A DNA stretch of 64,000 nucleotides from Seminibacterium arietis (GCF_042675725.1 NZ_JBHTJN010000011.1:239716-303715); one strand, 5' to 3'; numbered from the stretch's first letter, positions 37,530 through 47,593 are shown. The notes: generated from the sequence alone by a model not told the origin. Program-made: numbers and translations.

Positions 37530-38279
37530 ATGTCAATAATAGAAACTTTTGCTGATCACAAACGTAAAACAATTGAAACCGCAGAATTTACTGAAGATGG
37601 TCGTTATAAACGCAAAGTTCGTAGTTTTGTATTACGTACAGGACGACTAAGTAATTTTCAACGTGATATGATGAATGCTCACTGGAACTTCTACGGATTA
37701 GAATATCAAAGTCAGTTTTTTGATTTTCCAACTATTTATGGAAATCACAATCCCGTAATTTTAGAAATCGGTTTTGGCATGGGTAAATCGTTAGTAGAAA
37801 TGGCAGAGCAAAATCCTGACAAAAATTATCTTGGCATTGAAGTGCATACGCCTGGTGTAGGAGCTTGTATTGCTTATGCAGTAGAAAAAAAAGTAAAAAA
37901 TCTCCGTGTAATTTGTCATGATGCTACTGAGATTTTACGTGACTGTATTGAGACAGAAAGTCTTAGTGGCTTACAGTTATTCTTTCCTGATCCTTGGCAT
38001 AAAGCTAAGCACCACAAACGCCGTATTGTACAACTACATTTTATAAATACGATAATGCAAAAATTAAAGTCTCAGGGCTTTATTCATATGGCAACAGATT
38101 GGCAAAATTATGCTGAACATATGCTAGAAATATTACAATGCACAATAGGTTTGCAGAATACTTCTATTAGTAATGACTACATTCCCCGCCCTGATTTTCG
38201 ACCACTAACTAAATTTGAACAACGTGGACGTAATCTAGGGCATGGTGTGTGGGATCTCTATTTCATCAAAACTTCATAA
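37530..38279 (+). CDS. trmB: tRNA (guanine-N7)-methyltransferase
   Basis: A 249-residue SAM-dependent methyltransferase with the SAM site LEIGFGMGKSLVEMAE and the TrmB signature (LFFPDPWHKAKHHKRR). It makes m7G46 in the tRNA variable loop. yggL follows 21 bp later. Confidence 0.96.
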   Translation: MSIIETFADHKRKTIETAEFTEDGRYKRKVRSFVLRTGRLSNFQRDMMNAHWNFYGLEYQSQFFDFPTIYGNHNPVILEIGFGMGKSLVEMAEQNPDKNYLGIEVHTPGVGACIAYAVEKKVKNLRVICHDATEILRDCIETESLSGLQLFFPDPWHKAKHHKRRIVQLHFINTIMQKLKSQGFIHMATDWQNYAEHMLEILQCTIGLQNTSISNDYIPRPDFRPLTKFEQRGRNLGHGVWDLYFIKTS

Positions 38280-38300
38280 CTCTATAAGAAGGAAAATATT

Positions 38301-38645
38301 ATGGCAATTAAACGTAACCAACGACAACGTAAAAAAATGCATCTTGCTGAATATCAAGAATTAGGTTTTTTAGTAAATTGGCAATTTGCAGATAACACAC
38401 CCGTAGCTGAAATTGATGCTACCTTAGATCGCTTTATTGCAGAAGTAATTCGCCCCAACGGTTTAGCTTATGAGGGTAGTGGCTATCTACACTGGGAAGG
38501 GCTAGTTTGTTTAGAAAAAATTGGAAAATGTGATGAAAATCATCGCTCTTTAGTCAAAGATTGGCTAGAAAAAAATGGTTTACAGCATATCGAATTAAGC
38601 GAGTTATTTGATATTTGGTGGGACTACCCAACAAAATTAAATTAA
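38301..38645 (+). CDS. yggL: YggL family protein (DUF469)
   Basis: A 114-residue protein matching YggL (basic N-terminus RNQRQRKKMHLAEYQELGF; C-terminal FDIWWD). The E. coli protein binds the ribosome's large subunit; the biochemical role is not settled. It is paired with trmB, as in other gamma-proteobacteria, and ended by a terminator built from an uptake sequence. Confidence 0.92.
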   Translation: MAIKRNQRQRKKMHLAEYQELGFLVNWQFADNTPVAEIDATLDRFIAEVIRPNGLAYEGSGYLHWEGLVCLEKIGKCDENHRSLVKDWLEKNGLQHIELSELFDIWWDYPTKLN

Positions 38646-38665
38646 TTTTAATACTAAGTACAAGA

Positions 38666-38696
38666 TAAAGTGCGGTAGATTTTGCTGCACTTTATA
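38666..38696 (+). terminator. Terminator of trmB-yggL built on an uptake sequence
   Basis: TAAAGTGC (38666-38673) pairs with GCACTTTA (38687-38694); the left arm is part of an uptake sequence. A short T-containing tail follows. Confidence 0.65.
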
Positions 38697-39071
38697 ATAT
38701 GTTGTACGTCGAATTTATCAAGACTATCTCTAATTAATAATAAAATTTAACTAGCTAAATAGGATTAGATAATTGAGAAGCACAAATAATAAAAATCTTG
38801 ACGAAACAGGCTTTCAGGCGTAACATTCGCAACGATTTAGTAATAAGAGGACATTCACTTTGGACAGTCACAGTCGATACCAGTTGCAATTTATTTTCTA
38901 AATCCTGCCTTTTTACTTATCGGCGGGATCGCAGGTAAGTGTTATTACCTATTCAGGTATCTTTTGAACTCCTATAATTTATAGCAAATTTCACCGCACT
39001 TTTGTATGTTTCGTTGTTATAGGAATGTTGCGTTCAATGCGTTTGTGCCATTGTTTAAATGGAGATGCAAA
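38697..39071. other. Intergenic region upstream of corA with a short coding-like stretch
   Basis: About 375 bp with no clear gene. One frame stays open from 38847 to 38984 (45 codons, no ATG) and encodes a hydrophobic stretch with PVAIYFLNPAFLLIGGIAG, which looks like a membrane-segment relic. CCTGC/GCAGG pairs could form a hairpin there. The region probably also holds the corA promoter; an uptake sequence lies just before 39003. Confidence 0.4.
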
Positions 39072-40019
39072 ATGATAAATGCTTTTACTCTATTAGAAAG
39101 TCGCTTAGTTCGCATTGATGAAACTAATGCTGAATTAAATTCGGCTATTTGGCTTGATTTAGTCGAGCCAACCACTGAAGAACGAGAAGTTTTACAAGAT
39201 GGTTTGGGGCAAAATCTTGCTTCCTTTTTAGAATTAGAAGATATTGAAGCTTCTGCTCGTTTTTTTGAAGATGAAGACGGTTTACATTTGCACTCATTTT
39301 TTTACTGTGAAGATGAGGAAGATTACGCTGACCTCGCAAGTGTCGCTTTTACTATTCGTGGAGGACGTCTATTTACTTTACGAGATCGTGATCTACCAGC
39401 TTTTCGTTTATATCGTATGCGTTCTCGTAGCCAACGACTAGTAGAATGTAACGCTTACGAAGTCTTGTTGGATTTATTAGAAACTAAAATCGAACAATTA
39501 GCAGACGTAATAGAAAATGTGTACGCAGACTTAGAAAAATTAAGCCGTGTAATTTTAAATGGTACACAAGGAGAAGCATTTGACCAAGCTTTAGCAACGC
39601 TTACTGAGCAAGAAGATACAAGCTCTAAAGTGCGGTTATGTTTAATGGATACTCAGCGTGCTTTAAGTTTTTTAGTGCGAAAAACTCGTTTGCCAGCGAA
39701 TCAGCTCGAACAAGCACGTGAAATTTTACGAGACATCGAGTCTTTGCAACCTCATAATGAATCTCTATTCCAAAAAGTTAATTTTCTAATGCAAGCTGCA
39801 ATGGGCTTCATTAATATTGAGCAAAACCGTATTATTAAAATTTTCTCTGTTGTATCAGTCATTTTCTTACCGCCAACACTAGTTGCTTCTAATTACGGCA
39901 TGAACTTCAGTAATATGCCTGAACTAGGATTTTCTTTTGGTTATCCTTTTGCCCTAGGACTAATGGCACTTGCAGCATTCGCACCTTACTGGTATTTTAA
40001 ACGTAAAGGTTGGCTCTAA
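39072..40019 (+). CDS. corA: Magnesium/cobalt transporter CorA
   Basis: A 315-residue protein with a large cytoplasmic N-terminal domain, the YGMN selectivity motif near the C-terminus and two transmembrane helices. The start at ATG 39072 has GGAG upstream and gives MINAFTLLESRLV, the usual N-terminus; the frame extends upstream without support. It forms a pentameric Mg2+ channel in the inner membrane. Confidence 0.96.
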   Translation: MINAFTLLESRLVRIDETNAELNSAIWLDLVEPTTEEREVLQDGLGQNLASFLELEDIEASARFFEDEDGLHLHSFFYCEDEEDYADLASVAFTIRGGRLFTLRDRDLPAFRLYRMRSRSQRLVECNAYEVLLDLLETKIEQLADVIENVYADLEKLSRVILNGTQGEAFDQALATLTEQEDTSSKVRLCLMDTQRALSFLVRKTRLPANQLEQAREILRDIESLQPHNESLFQKVNFLMQAAMGFINIEQNRIIKIFSVVSVIFLPPTLVASNYGMNFSNMPELGFSFGYPFALGLMALAAFAPYWYFKRKGWL

Positions 40020-40045
40020 TTTTAAAACTGATTTAAGGAAAAGTG

Positions 40046-40615
40046 ATGGCTTTAAATTTAAATTCTATTCAATTTTTAATTCATACGTTAATTAATGTAT
40101 ATTGCTTTGTGTTAGTACTGCGTATTTGGTTTCAATTTAGTCGCATTGATTTTTATAATCCACTTTCACAAACGCTAGCAAAGCTAACTAATCCATTATT
40201 ATTGCCTTTGCAAAAAATTATTCCTTCTTTTAAAAATATTAACTTAGCAGGAATTACATTACTATTTATTCTAGGGGTAATCAAATATCCACTCATTAAC
40301 TTAATGGGCGACAAAATCATTGTAACCTATTGGAACACTTACCTCCTAGTTGGGATATTGCATTTTTGCCGTACGATTGGTGAAACCGTACTTTATGTAA
40401 TTTTTGTTGGTGCGATTATAAGCTGGTTTAATCGAGGGCAATCTGTTTTGCAATTCACTTTATATCATTTAACGGAGCCACTTTTAAAGCCAATTAGAAA
40501 CATTTTACCTAATACAGGAATGATCGATTTTTCACCAATGATTCTGGCTTTCATATTATTTTATCTAAATCGAGTTTGTTACGACTTATTCCCTGTCCTT
40601 TGGTCATTAGCATAA
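40046..40615 (+). CDS. yggT: YggT family membrane protein
   Basis: A 189-residue, multi-helix membrane protein with two YGGT repeats (FNPLSQTLAKLTNPLL-like PLSQTLAKLTNPLLLP and LYHLTEPLLKPIRNILP). Start at ATG 40046, with AAGGA upstream, rather than the GTG at 40043. The exact function is unknown; the family occurs with yggU, as here (35 bp downstream). Confidence 0.9.
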   Translation: MALNLNSIQFLIHTLINVYCFVLVLRIWFQFSRIDFYNPLSQTLAKLTNPLLLPLQKIIPSFKNINLAGITLLFILGVIKYPLINLMGDKIIVTYWNTYLLVGILHFCRTIGETVLYVIFVGAIISWFNRGQSVLQFTLYHLTEPLLKPIRNILPNTGMIDFSPMILAFILFYLNRVCYDLFPVLWSLA

Positions 40616-40650
40616 TTTAACTTCTTATTAACGGGGAATTTTAAACATTT

Positions 40651-40977
40651 ATGCAATCCAATGAAAAACTAAATTCAATGGAATCACAAAAACCGATAGA
40701 AAAGCAGGGTAATAATTTAAAATTACGAGTTTTTCTACAACCTAAAGCTAGCCGTGATGAAATCGTTGGATTGCATAATGATGAATTAAAGATTGCAATT
40801 ACAGCTCCACCATCAGAAGGACAGGCTAATGCACACTTGATTAAGTTTTTAAGCAAAACTTTTAAAGTAGCTAAAAGTGCGGTCATTTTGAAAAAAGGCG
40901 AGCTTAATCGACATAAACAATTATTAATATTAGACCCTAAACAATTACCGAGTAAAATTAAAGACTTTATTAAATAA
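40651..40977 (+). CDS. yggU: YggU family protein (DUF167)
   Basis: A 108-residue protein with the DUF167 pattern (LRVFLQPKASRDEIVG and APPSEGQANAHLIKFLSK). The role is unknown. It has an N-terminal extension of about 25 residues before the domain; a start at Met10 would give a typical length. The gene forms a pair with yggT and converges on a GNAT gene. Confidence 0.88.
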   Translation: MQSNEKLNSMESQKPIEKQGNNLKLRVFLQPKASRDEIVGLHNDELKIAITAPPSEGQANAHLIKFLSKTFKVAKSAVILKKGELNRHKQLLILDPKQLPSKIKDFIK

Positions 40978-40978
40978 A

Positions 40979-41419
40979 TTAATCTGTTAAATTTAACTCA
41001 AAAATATTTTTTTGTGGATTACGACGAAAACCTTCATGTTCTAACAAGGGCTGGTACTCACTTAATTGTTCAGTAACTAACCATGTAGATTGAGTATAAC
41101 GGACAAACTCTTTTGCTTTTGCTAAAAGTTCAGCGTAAATTTCATTTTTATCTTTGATTTCTCGCACAAAAATATCTGCTAATTGCCAATAACGCTGCAA
41201 ACGCAGTGATGAAATACGTGGATAAAGTTGCACAAAACCAACCGCACTTTTATTGCTATCAACAGCAATAAAAAAGATGCTTTCACTAAAACGAATACGA
41301 TTACTTAAAAAAGCAAAAGTGCGGTCAGGATTCTGCATCATTCCCTGTGCTACACGATACTCTTCAAAAATTGGCAGTAAATTTTCAAGATTCCATTGTT
41401 CTGCTTTAAAAATATTCAT
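40979..41419 (-). CDS. GNAT family N-acetyltransferase
   Basis: A 146-residue single-domain GNAT protein: SIFFIAVDSNKSAVGFVQLYP is the strand 2-4 region, followed by IFVREIKDKNEIYAELLAKAKEF, the acetyl-CoA loop and helix, though a degenerate one. The substrate is unknown. It lies alone, convergent with yggU, divergent from tpiA. Confidence 0.78.
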   Translation of the reverse strand: MNIFKAEQWNLENLLPIFEEYRVAQGMMQNPDRTFAFLSNRIRFSESIFFIAVDSNKSAVGFVQLYPRISSLRLQRYWQLADIFVREIKDKNEIYAELLAKAKEFVRYTQSTWLVTEQLSEYQPLLEHEGFRRNPQKNIFELNLTD

Positions 41420-41583
41420 AACTAGTTCTGCTCATTTTTTGTTAGTTTTATACAGTAGATTGTAACTTTTAAAATAAAAATAATCATCAAAAAATTTAGT
41501 CAAAAGAAAAGGAAAAATTGCCGAAAAATAATAAAATTGGTATATTATCTCCAGTTTTATTTACTTTATTTGGGAGAAAAATT

Positions 41584-42351
41584 ATGGCACGCATTCCCCT
41601 AGTCATGGGAAACTGGAAATTAAATGGTAGCAAAGCATTTTGTGACAGCTTAATTTCAGAATTAAAAACTGCATTAGTTGATGTAAAAGGTTGTAATGTA
41701 GCAATTGCACCACCTGTGATGTACTTAGCCCAAGCTGAAAATTTACTTACTGATAGTAAGATCGCACTAGGTGCACAAAATGTTGATGTAAACGTGCAAG
41801 GTGCATTTACAGGTGATATTTCACCCGTAATGTTAAAAGAATTTGGTGCAAAATACATTATTATTGGGCATTCTGAACGCCGCACTTATCACAAAGAAAG
41901 CAATGAATTTATTGCTAAAAAATTCCAGCTTTTAAAAGATGCAGGATTAACGCCTGTGCTATGCATAGGAGAGACTGAAGCTGAAAATGAAGCAGGCAAA
42001 ACTGAAGAAGTTTGTGCCAGACAAATTGATGCTGTGATCAATACATTAGGTGTAGAAGCTTTCAATAATGCGGTTATCGCTTATGAGCCAATTTGGGCAA
42101 TTGGTACAGGAAAATCAGCAACACCAGCACAAGCACAAGCAGTCCATGCTTTTATTCGTCAGCATATTGCAAAAAAATCTTCTACAGTAGCAGAACAAGT
42201 TATCATTCAGTATGGTGGCTCAGTTAATGATGCAAATGCTGCAGAATTATTCACTCAACCAGATATTGACGGTGCATTAGTTGGTGGGGCATCATTAAAA
42301 GCTGCTGCTTTTGCTACTATTGTTAAGGCTGCTGAAAAGGCAAAAGCTTAG
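41584..42351 (+). CDS. tpiA: Triosephosphate isomerase
   Basis: A 255-residue TIM barrel: GNWKLNGS (Lys), HSERR (catalytic His) and AYEPIWAIGTGK (catalytic Glu). The start at 41584 has GGGAG 8 nt upstream and gives MARIPLVMGNWK; the frame upstream is unsupported. Interconverts glyceraldehyde-3-phosphate and dihydroxyacetone phosphate. Confidence 0.98.
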   Translation: MARIPLVMGNWKLNGSKAFCDSLISELKTALVDVKGCNVAIAPPVMYLAQAENLLTDSKIALGAQNVDVNVQGAFTGDISPVMLKEFGAKYIIIGHSERRTYHKESNEFIAKKFQLLKDAGLTPVLCIGETEAENEAGKTEEVCARQIDAVINTLGVEAFNNAVIAYEPIWAIGTGKSATPAQAQAVHAFIRQHIAKKSSTVAEQVIIQYGGSVNDANAAELFTQPDIDGALVGGASLKAAAFATIVKAAEKAKA

Positions 42352-42447
42352 TAGCTTATAAAAAACTATTTATATTTAATATAGTTAGTTTCTATAGGTT
42401 CATATTAATCTGTAAGTCAAATCAGTAATTCTGATGTTTTCTGTAAT

Positions 42448-42475
42448 AAAGTGCGGTAAAATAATCGCACTTTTT
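42448..42475 (+). terminator. Terminator of tpiA built on an inverted uptake-sequence pair
   Basis: AAAGTGCG / CGCACTTT stem around an A+T loop, with TTTTT after the stem; about 95 bp after the tpiA stop. It would fall inside an N-terminal extension of the next frame, which supports a waaA start beyond it. Confidence 0.85.
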
Positions 42476-42496
42476 CGTCTTAATCGGTTGAATGAA

Positions 42497-43771
42497 ATGT
42501 GGCGTTTTCTTTATACTGTTCTAATGTACTTGATACAGCCCTTTGTATTGTTATTTATGCTGCTACGCAGTATAAAATCACCCAATTATCGAAAACGCCT
42601 TCCTGAACGCTATGGAATTTATCATAAATTAACCGCACTTCAACCAAATGGCATCATTATTCATGCTGCTTCTGTTGGCGAGGTTATTGCTGCTACATCA
42701 TTGATCAAAAAGATCCAGCAAAATTATCCACATCTACCAATTACAGTTACAACCGTAACACCAACAGGATCAGAGCGAGTTAAATCTGCTTTTGGAGACA
42801 GCGTTTTTCATGTTTATTTGCCTTACGATTTGCCTTATTCTATTCAAAAATTGATACAATTCGTACAACCAAAACTATGTATCGTGATAGAAACCGAAAT
42901 TTGGCCAAATCTTATTCATCAACTTTACTTACGCCAAACGCCTTTCATTATTGCTAATGCAAGATTGTCTGCTCGTTCTAGTCAACGCTATGCTCTAGTG
43001 AAAAATATAATACAGCCAATACTACAAGAAATTACTCTTATTGCACCACAAGATAAGATCAGCGAGAAACGTTATTTACAACTAGGCTACAATTCACTCA
43101 AACTAAAATTAACAGGCAATATTAAATTTGATTTAGTCATTAAAAATAAATTATTAGCCGATATTAATGAACTGAAACTCAGTTTAGGGAAACGACCTAT
43201 TTGGATAGCTGCAAGTACTCATGAAGGTGAGGAGGAAATTATTCTACAAAGTCACCGCTCTTTGTTACAACAATTTCCCAATCTCTTACTAATCTTAGTG
43301 CCTCGTCATCCTGAAAGATTTTCGTTTGTAGAAAATTTGGCTAAAAATCAAAAGCTTAATTATGTGCTACGTAGTCAAAATATTACTCCGCAAGCGGATA
43401 CGCAGATCTTGATTGGGGATACTATGGGAGAATTGATGTTATTATATGGCGTATCTGATGTCGCTTTTGTCGGGGGTAGTCTAGTAAAACATGGTGGGCA
43501 TAATCCTCTTGAACCTGCATCATTTAAATTACCTATTATTAGTGGAAAACACACCTTTAATTTTCCTGAAATTTTCGGAAAACTCTGTGATGTACGTGGT
43601 GTGATACAAATTGCCAGCGACAGCGAAACTCTAGCGAGAACAGTGAAAATTTTTCTAAACTCTCCTTCACTTCGCTATCAATATGGTAATGCGAGTCATA
43701 AAGTATTAACTGAAAATCGTGGTGCTTTACAACGCTTATTTAACCTTTTAAAACCATTTTTAGAGAAATAA
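42497..43771 (+). CDS. waaA: 3-deoxy-D-manno-octulosonic acid transferase
   Basis: A GT-B family transferase of about 424 residues: N-terminal membrane anchor (MWRFLYTVLMYLIQPF), HAASVGEVIAAT, and the C-terminal GGSLVKHGGHNPLEPA sugar-nucleotide site. It adds Kdo to lipid A; the Haemophilus enzyme adds a single Kdo. Start at ATG 42497 after the tpiA terminator. coaD follows 2 bp later. Confidence 0.96.
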   Translation: MWRFLYTVLMYLIQPFVLLFMLLRSIKSPNYRKRLPERYGIYHKLTALQPNGIIIHAASVGEVIAATSLIKKIQQNYPHLPITVTTVTPTGSERVKSAFGDSVFHVYLPYDLPYSIQKLIQFVQPKLCIVIETEIWPNLIHQLYLRQTPFIIANARLSARSSQRYALVKNIIQPILQEITLIAPQDKISEKRYLQLGYNSLKLKLTGNIKFDLVIKNKLLADINELKLSLGKRPIWIAASTHEGEEEIILQSHRSLLQQFPNLLLILVPRHPERFSFVENLAKNQKLNYVLRSQNITPQADTQILIGDTMGELMLLYGVSDVAFVGGSLVKHGGHNPLEPASFKLPIISGKHTFNFPEIFGKLCDVRGVIQIASDSETLARTVKIFLNSPSLRYQYGNASHKVLTENRGALQRLFNLLKPFLEK

Positions 43772-43773
43772 CA

Positions 43774-44244
43774 ATGAAAACTGCTATCTATCCAGGAACA
43801 TTTGATCCAATTACTAATGGACATTTAGATATTATTGAGAGAAGTGCAATATTGTTTGATAAAATTATTGTAGCTGTAGCAGAAAATCCAACTAAAAAAC
43901 CGCTCTTCTGTCTAAAAGAACGAGTAGAATTAGTAGAGAATGCTACTTTACACTTATCAAATGTAAAAGTAATCGGTTTTTCTGATCTACTCGCTAATGT
44001 GATTAAGCAAAATAATATTGATGCCATAATTCGTGGAGTACGAGATAGCACAGATTTTGAATATGAACGCCAACTAGCAAGTTTAAACCGTGTTCTCACT
44101 AATGGCGTTGAAAGCCTCTTCTTTCCACCCAAGGAAGAATGGAGTTATCTCAGTTCAACTATCGTACGAGAAGTGCATCTTCACAGTGGAGATGTTAGTC
44201 ATTGGGTACCCAATGTAGTGCTAAATGCACTAAAACAAAAATAA
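43774..44244 (+). CDS. coaD: Phosphopantetheine adenylyltransferase
   Basis: A 156-residue nucleotidyltransferase: PGTFDPITNGHLDII holds the TxGH motif and SYLSSTIVREV the SSTxVRE motif. It makes dephospho-CoA in CoA synthesis. Immediately follows waaA, a conserved pair in this group (kdtA-kdtB). Confidence 0.97.
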   Translation: MKTAIYPGTFDPITNGHLDIIERSAILFDKIIVAVAENPTKKPLFCLKERVELVENATLHLSNVKVIGFSDLLANVIKQNNIDAIIRGVRDSTDFEYERQLASLNRVLTNGVESLFFPPKEEWSYLSSTIVREVHLHSGDVSHWVPNVVLNALKQK

Positions 44245-44246
44245 CT

Positions 44247-44552
44247 TTACAGGCAAGATAACTTTTTTTCTACTGAACTAACTTTATCTTGCATATTTAC
44301 ATTTCTATCTCGTCTATCATCAATTTTAATAACTGAATAAACTCTTTTTACACCAGTATTGAAAATAGTTTCTTGAATTTCCCTCGTAGCTTTCAGTAAA
44401 AGATCAATATCTCCTTGCATCACCGTCCCCATAGCATTTAATTCAAATTCAATATTATGGTGCTGTAATACTTGTATTGCCTTAGCAATATAGTCACTTA
44501 CTGATGTATTATCTGTACCAATTGGGATCACACAGAGTTCTAATACTGCCAT
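44247..44552 (-). CDS. UPF0045 / MTH1187 family protein
   Basis: A 101-residue ferredoxin-like-fold protein matching the UPF0045 family (VIPIGTD at the start, LNAMGTVMQGD in the middle). Members bind thiamine-like ligands or are of unknown function. It converges on coaD and diverges from ileS. Confidence 0.83.
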   Translation of the reverse strand: MAVLELCVIPIGTDNTSVSDYIAKAIQVLQHHNIEFELNAMGTVMQGDIDLLLKATREIQETIFNTGVKRVYSVIKIDDRRDRNVNMQDKVSSVEKKLSCL

Positions 44553-44727
44553 TTTCTTGTTCCTCTATTAAACTTTATAATATGATGAAAAATTATTCAT
44601 GAAATTTTTATATTGGTAGAATCTAGACTGTAATTCAATCTTTAATCTTACTTGATTTATGCGTATAATGCTTGGATTATTTTGCATAAAAACTACCTAA
44701 TTTATTATTACAAGATGGAATAACAAT

Positions 44728-47538
44728 ATGTCTAATCAAACTGTCGATTATAAAAACACACTCAATTTACCTGAAACAGGTTTTCCAATGCGTGGGGATT
44801 TAGCAAAACGAGAACCAGCTATGCTAAAAAACTGGTACGATAAAAACTTGTACCAAAAAGTACGTGAAGCATCAAAAGGGAAAAAATCATTTATCCTACA
44901 CGATGGTCCCCCTTATGCAAATGGAACAATTCATATTGGTCATGCAGTGAATAAAATTTTAAAAGACATCATTGTAAAATCTAAAACTGCTCTTGGGTAT
45001 GATAGTCCTTATATACCTGGTTGGGACTGTCATGGATTACCAATTGAATTGAAAGTAGAAGGCTTAGTAGGCAAACCAAATCAAAAAATTTCAGAAGCAC
45101 AATTTCGTGAAGAATGCCGTGCGTATGCGAAAGAACAAGTTGCTGCACAAAAAAAAGATTTTATTCGATTAGGTGTATTAGGTGACTGGGATAATCCCTA
45201 TCTAACGATGAATTTTGATACGGAAGCTAATATTATTCGTGCTTTCGGTAAAATGGTATCAAATGGGCATTTATACAAAGGTTATAAACCTGTACATTGG
45301 TGCTTAGATTGTGCTTCTTCTCTAGCGGAAGCGGAAGTAGAATATGAAGATAAAACTTCACCGTCAATTTATGTTACCTTTCCAGCGGAAAATGAAAGTG
45401 CGGTATTAAAAAAATTTAATTTACAAGGTGAGGGTAAAGGTCAAATCTCTGCCGTAATTTGGACAACAACGCCTTGGACTTTACCATCAAATCGAGCAAT
45501 AGCATTGAACCCTGGACTCACTTATCAGCTAGTGCAGTTCAATGACCAACGTCTAATTTTAGCTAAAGAGTTAGTAGAAAATGTACGACAAGCTCTCGGT
45601 GTCGAAGCATTACCAGTACAAGGAGAAGCTAAAGGCTCAGACTTAGAACTACTGTATTTTAACCATCCATTCTATAATTTCAGAGTACCATTTATTTTAG
45701 GAGATCATGTTACTACAGATGGGGGAACAGGTTTAGTTCACACTGCACCAGATCATGGTCAAGATGACTTTATCGTTGCGAAAAAATATAATTTAGAAAT
45801 GGCTGGATTGATTAACAATGCAGGTGTATTCAACGATAATGCAGAATTTTTTACAGGGAAAGGCGTATTTGAAAGCAATGACTTAGTAATCGCTAAATTA
45901 AAAGAAACTAACAGATTGTTAAAATTAGAAAAAATTCGCCACAGCTATCCGCATTGTTGGCGTCATAAAACTCCTATCATTTTCAGAGCTACACCACAAT
46001 GGTTCGTAGGAATGGAAACTCAAGGATTACGTGAACAAGCTTTAAATGAAATCAAAAAAGTGCGGTGGATTCCTGATTGGGGTCAAGCTCGTATTGAAAA
46101 AATGGTAGAAAATCGACCTGACTGGTGTATATCTCGCCAACGTACTTGGGGTGTACCCGTAGCTTTATTTATTCACAAAGATAGTGAAGAGTTACACCCA
46201 CGCACTTTAGAACTAATAGAAGAAGTAGCCAAACGAGTAGAAAAAACGGGTATTCAAGCATGGTGGGATCTAGATCCAAAAGAGTTATTAGGAGAAGAGG
46301 ATGCTAAAAATTATATAAAAGTTCCCGATACTCTTGACGTATGGTTCGATTCTGGAGCAACTTATTATACGGTAGTAAAAAATCGTTCTGAATTTAATGG
46401 TCAACGTGCGGACCTATATTTAGAAGGTTCAGATCAACACCGAGGCTGGTTTATGTCATCACTAATGTTGTCCACAGCAACAGATCGTGAGGCACCTTAT
46501 AAACAAGTATTAACTCATGGTTTCACTGTAGATGGTCAAGGACGTAAAATGTCAAAATCTATCGGCAATATTGTGACACCACAACAAGTAATGGATAAAT
46601 TTGGTGGCGATATTTTACGTTTATGGGTAGCTTCCACTGATTATACAGGGGAGATGTCTGTATCTGATGAAATTTTAAAACGTGCCGCAGATAGCTACCG
46701 CCGTATCCGCAACACTGCTCGTTTCTTACTCGCAAACTTAAATGGCTTCAATCCAGAGAATGATCTTGTTAAACCTGAGCAAATGATCTCCTTGGATCGA
46801 TGGGCTGTGGATTGTGCATTACGAGTCCAGAATGAAATTAAAGATGCTTATGATAATTATCAATTTCATACCGTAGTTCAACGCTTAATGAAATTCTGCT
46901 CTATCGAAATGGGTTCATTCTACTTAGATATTATTAAAGATCGTCAATATACAACTAAAGCAAATAGCCTTGCTAGACGTAGTTGCCAAACTGCATTATG
47001 GCATATTGCTGAAGCTTTAGTTCGTTGGATTTCGCCAATTTTATCTTTTACTGCTGATGAAATTTGGCATCATATACCTGGTAAACGTAGTGAATTTGTT
47101 TTCACTGAAGAATTTTACAATGGTCTATTTGCTCTTGATGAGAAAGAAATCATGAATGACAATTATTGGCAACAAGTGCTAACTTTACGAGATGAGGTTA
47201 ATCGAGTATTAGAACAAGCACGTAATGATAAGATAATTGGCTCCGCACTAGAAGCAGAATTAACTATCTTTGCTAATGATGAAATTTCTGATTTACTGAA
47301 AAAATTAGAAAATGAACTGCGTTTTGTATTAATCACCTCAAAAGCGGAAGTGGAACCACTTACTCAAGCTGATATTACAGAAGGTGAAATTAAAGGTTTT
47401 GCCGTAAAAGTAATACGCTCACAAAATCACAAATGTCCACGGTGTTGGCACTATTCAGATAGTAGAGACAGTTCTTCATTATGCTCACGTTGCATAGAAA
47501 ATGTAGAAGGTGATGGCGAAATTAGAAAATTCGCTTAA
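44728..47538 (+). CDS. ileS: Isoleucyl-tRNA synthetase
   Basis: A 936-residue class I synthetase: PPYANGTIHIGHA (HIGH motif), GRKMSKSIGN (KMSKS), editing domain between them and the C-terminal zinc site (CPRCWHY then CSRC). It is followed by an inverted uptake pair and lspA, then ispH, the common ileS-lspA-ispH cluster. Confidence 0.98.
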   Translation: MSNQTVDYKNTLNLPETGFPMRGDLAKREPAMLKNWYDKNLYQKVREASKGKKSFILHDGPPYANGTIHIGHAVNKILKDIIVKSKTALGYDSPYIPGWDCHGLPIELKVEGLVGKPNQKISEAQFREECRAYAKEQVAAQKKDFIRLGVLGDWDNPYLTMNFDTEANIIRAFGKMVSNGHLYKGYKPVHWCLDCASSLAEAEVEYEDKTSPSIYVTFPAENESAVLKKFNLQGEGKGQISAVIWTTTPWTLPSNRAIALNPGLTYQLVQFNDQRLILAKELVENVRQALGVEALPVQGEAKGSDLELLYFNHPFYNFRVPFILGDHVTTDGGTGLVHTAPDHGQDDFIVAKKYNLEMAGLINNAGVFNDNAEFFTGKGVFESNDLVIAKLKETNRLLKLEKIRHSYPHCWRHKTPIIFRATPQWFVGMETQGLREQALNEIKKVRWIPDWGQARIEKMVENRPDWCISRQRTWGVPVALFIHKDSEELHPRTLELIEEVAKRVEKTGIQAWWDLDPKELLGEEDAKNYIKVPDTLDVWFDSGATYYTVVKNRSEFNGQRADLYLEGSDQHRGWFMSSLMLSTATDREAPYKQVLTHGFTVDGQGRKMSKSIGNIVTPQQVMDKFGGDILRLWVASTDYTGEMSVSDEILKRAADSYRRIRNTARFLLANLNGFNPENDLVKPEQMISLDRWAVDCALRVQNEIKDAYDNYQFHTVVQRLMKFCSIEMGSFYLDIIKDRQYTTKANSLARRSCQTALWHIAEALVRWISPILSFTADEIWHHIPGKRSEFVFTEEFYNGLFALDEKEIMNDNYWQQVLTLRDEVNRVLEQARNDKIIGSALEAELTIFANDEISDLLKKLENELRFVLITSKAEVEPLTQADITEGEIKGFAVKVIRSQNHKCPRCWHYSDSRDSSSLCSRCIENVEGDGEIRKFA

Positions 47539-47544
47539 TTTATT

Positions 47545-47574
47545 GAAAGTGCGGTATTTTTTACCGCACTTTCT
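47545..47574 (+). terminator. Inverted uptake-sequence pair after ileS (possible terminator)
   Basis: GAAAGTGCGGTA / TACCGCACTTTC is a 12-bp perfect inverted repeat with a short T-rich loop. The tail (TCTC) is T-poor, and lspA starts 20 bp on, so it may be a leaky terminator. Confidence 0.6.
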
Positions 47575-47593
47575 CTCAACTTAAGGATTTATT

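Noticed and set aside
42434..42496. Upstream extension of waaA
   Set aside because: It would run through the tpiA terminator hairpin; the ATG at 42497 gives the usual N-terminus.
43788..44132. Antisense frame over coaD
   Set aside because: No ribosome site and fully inside a well-conserved gene.
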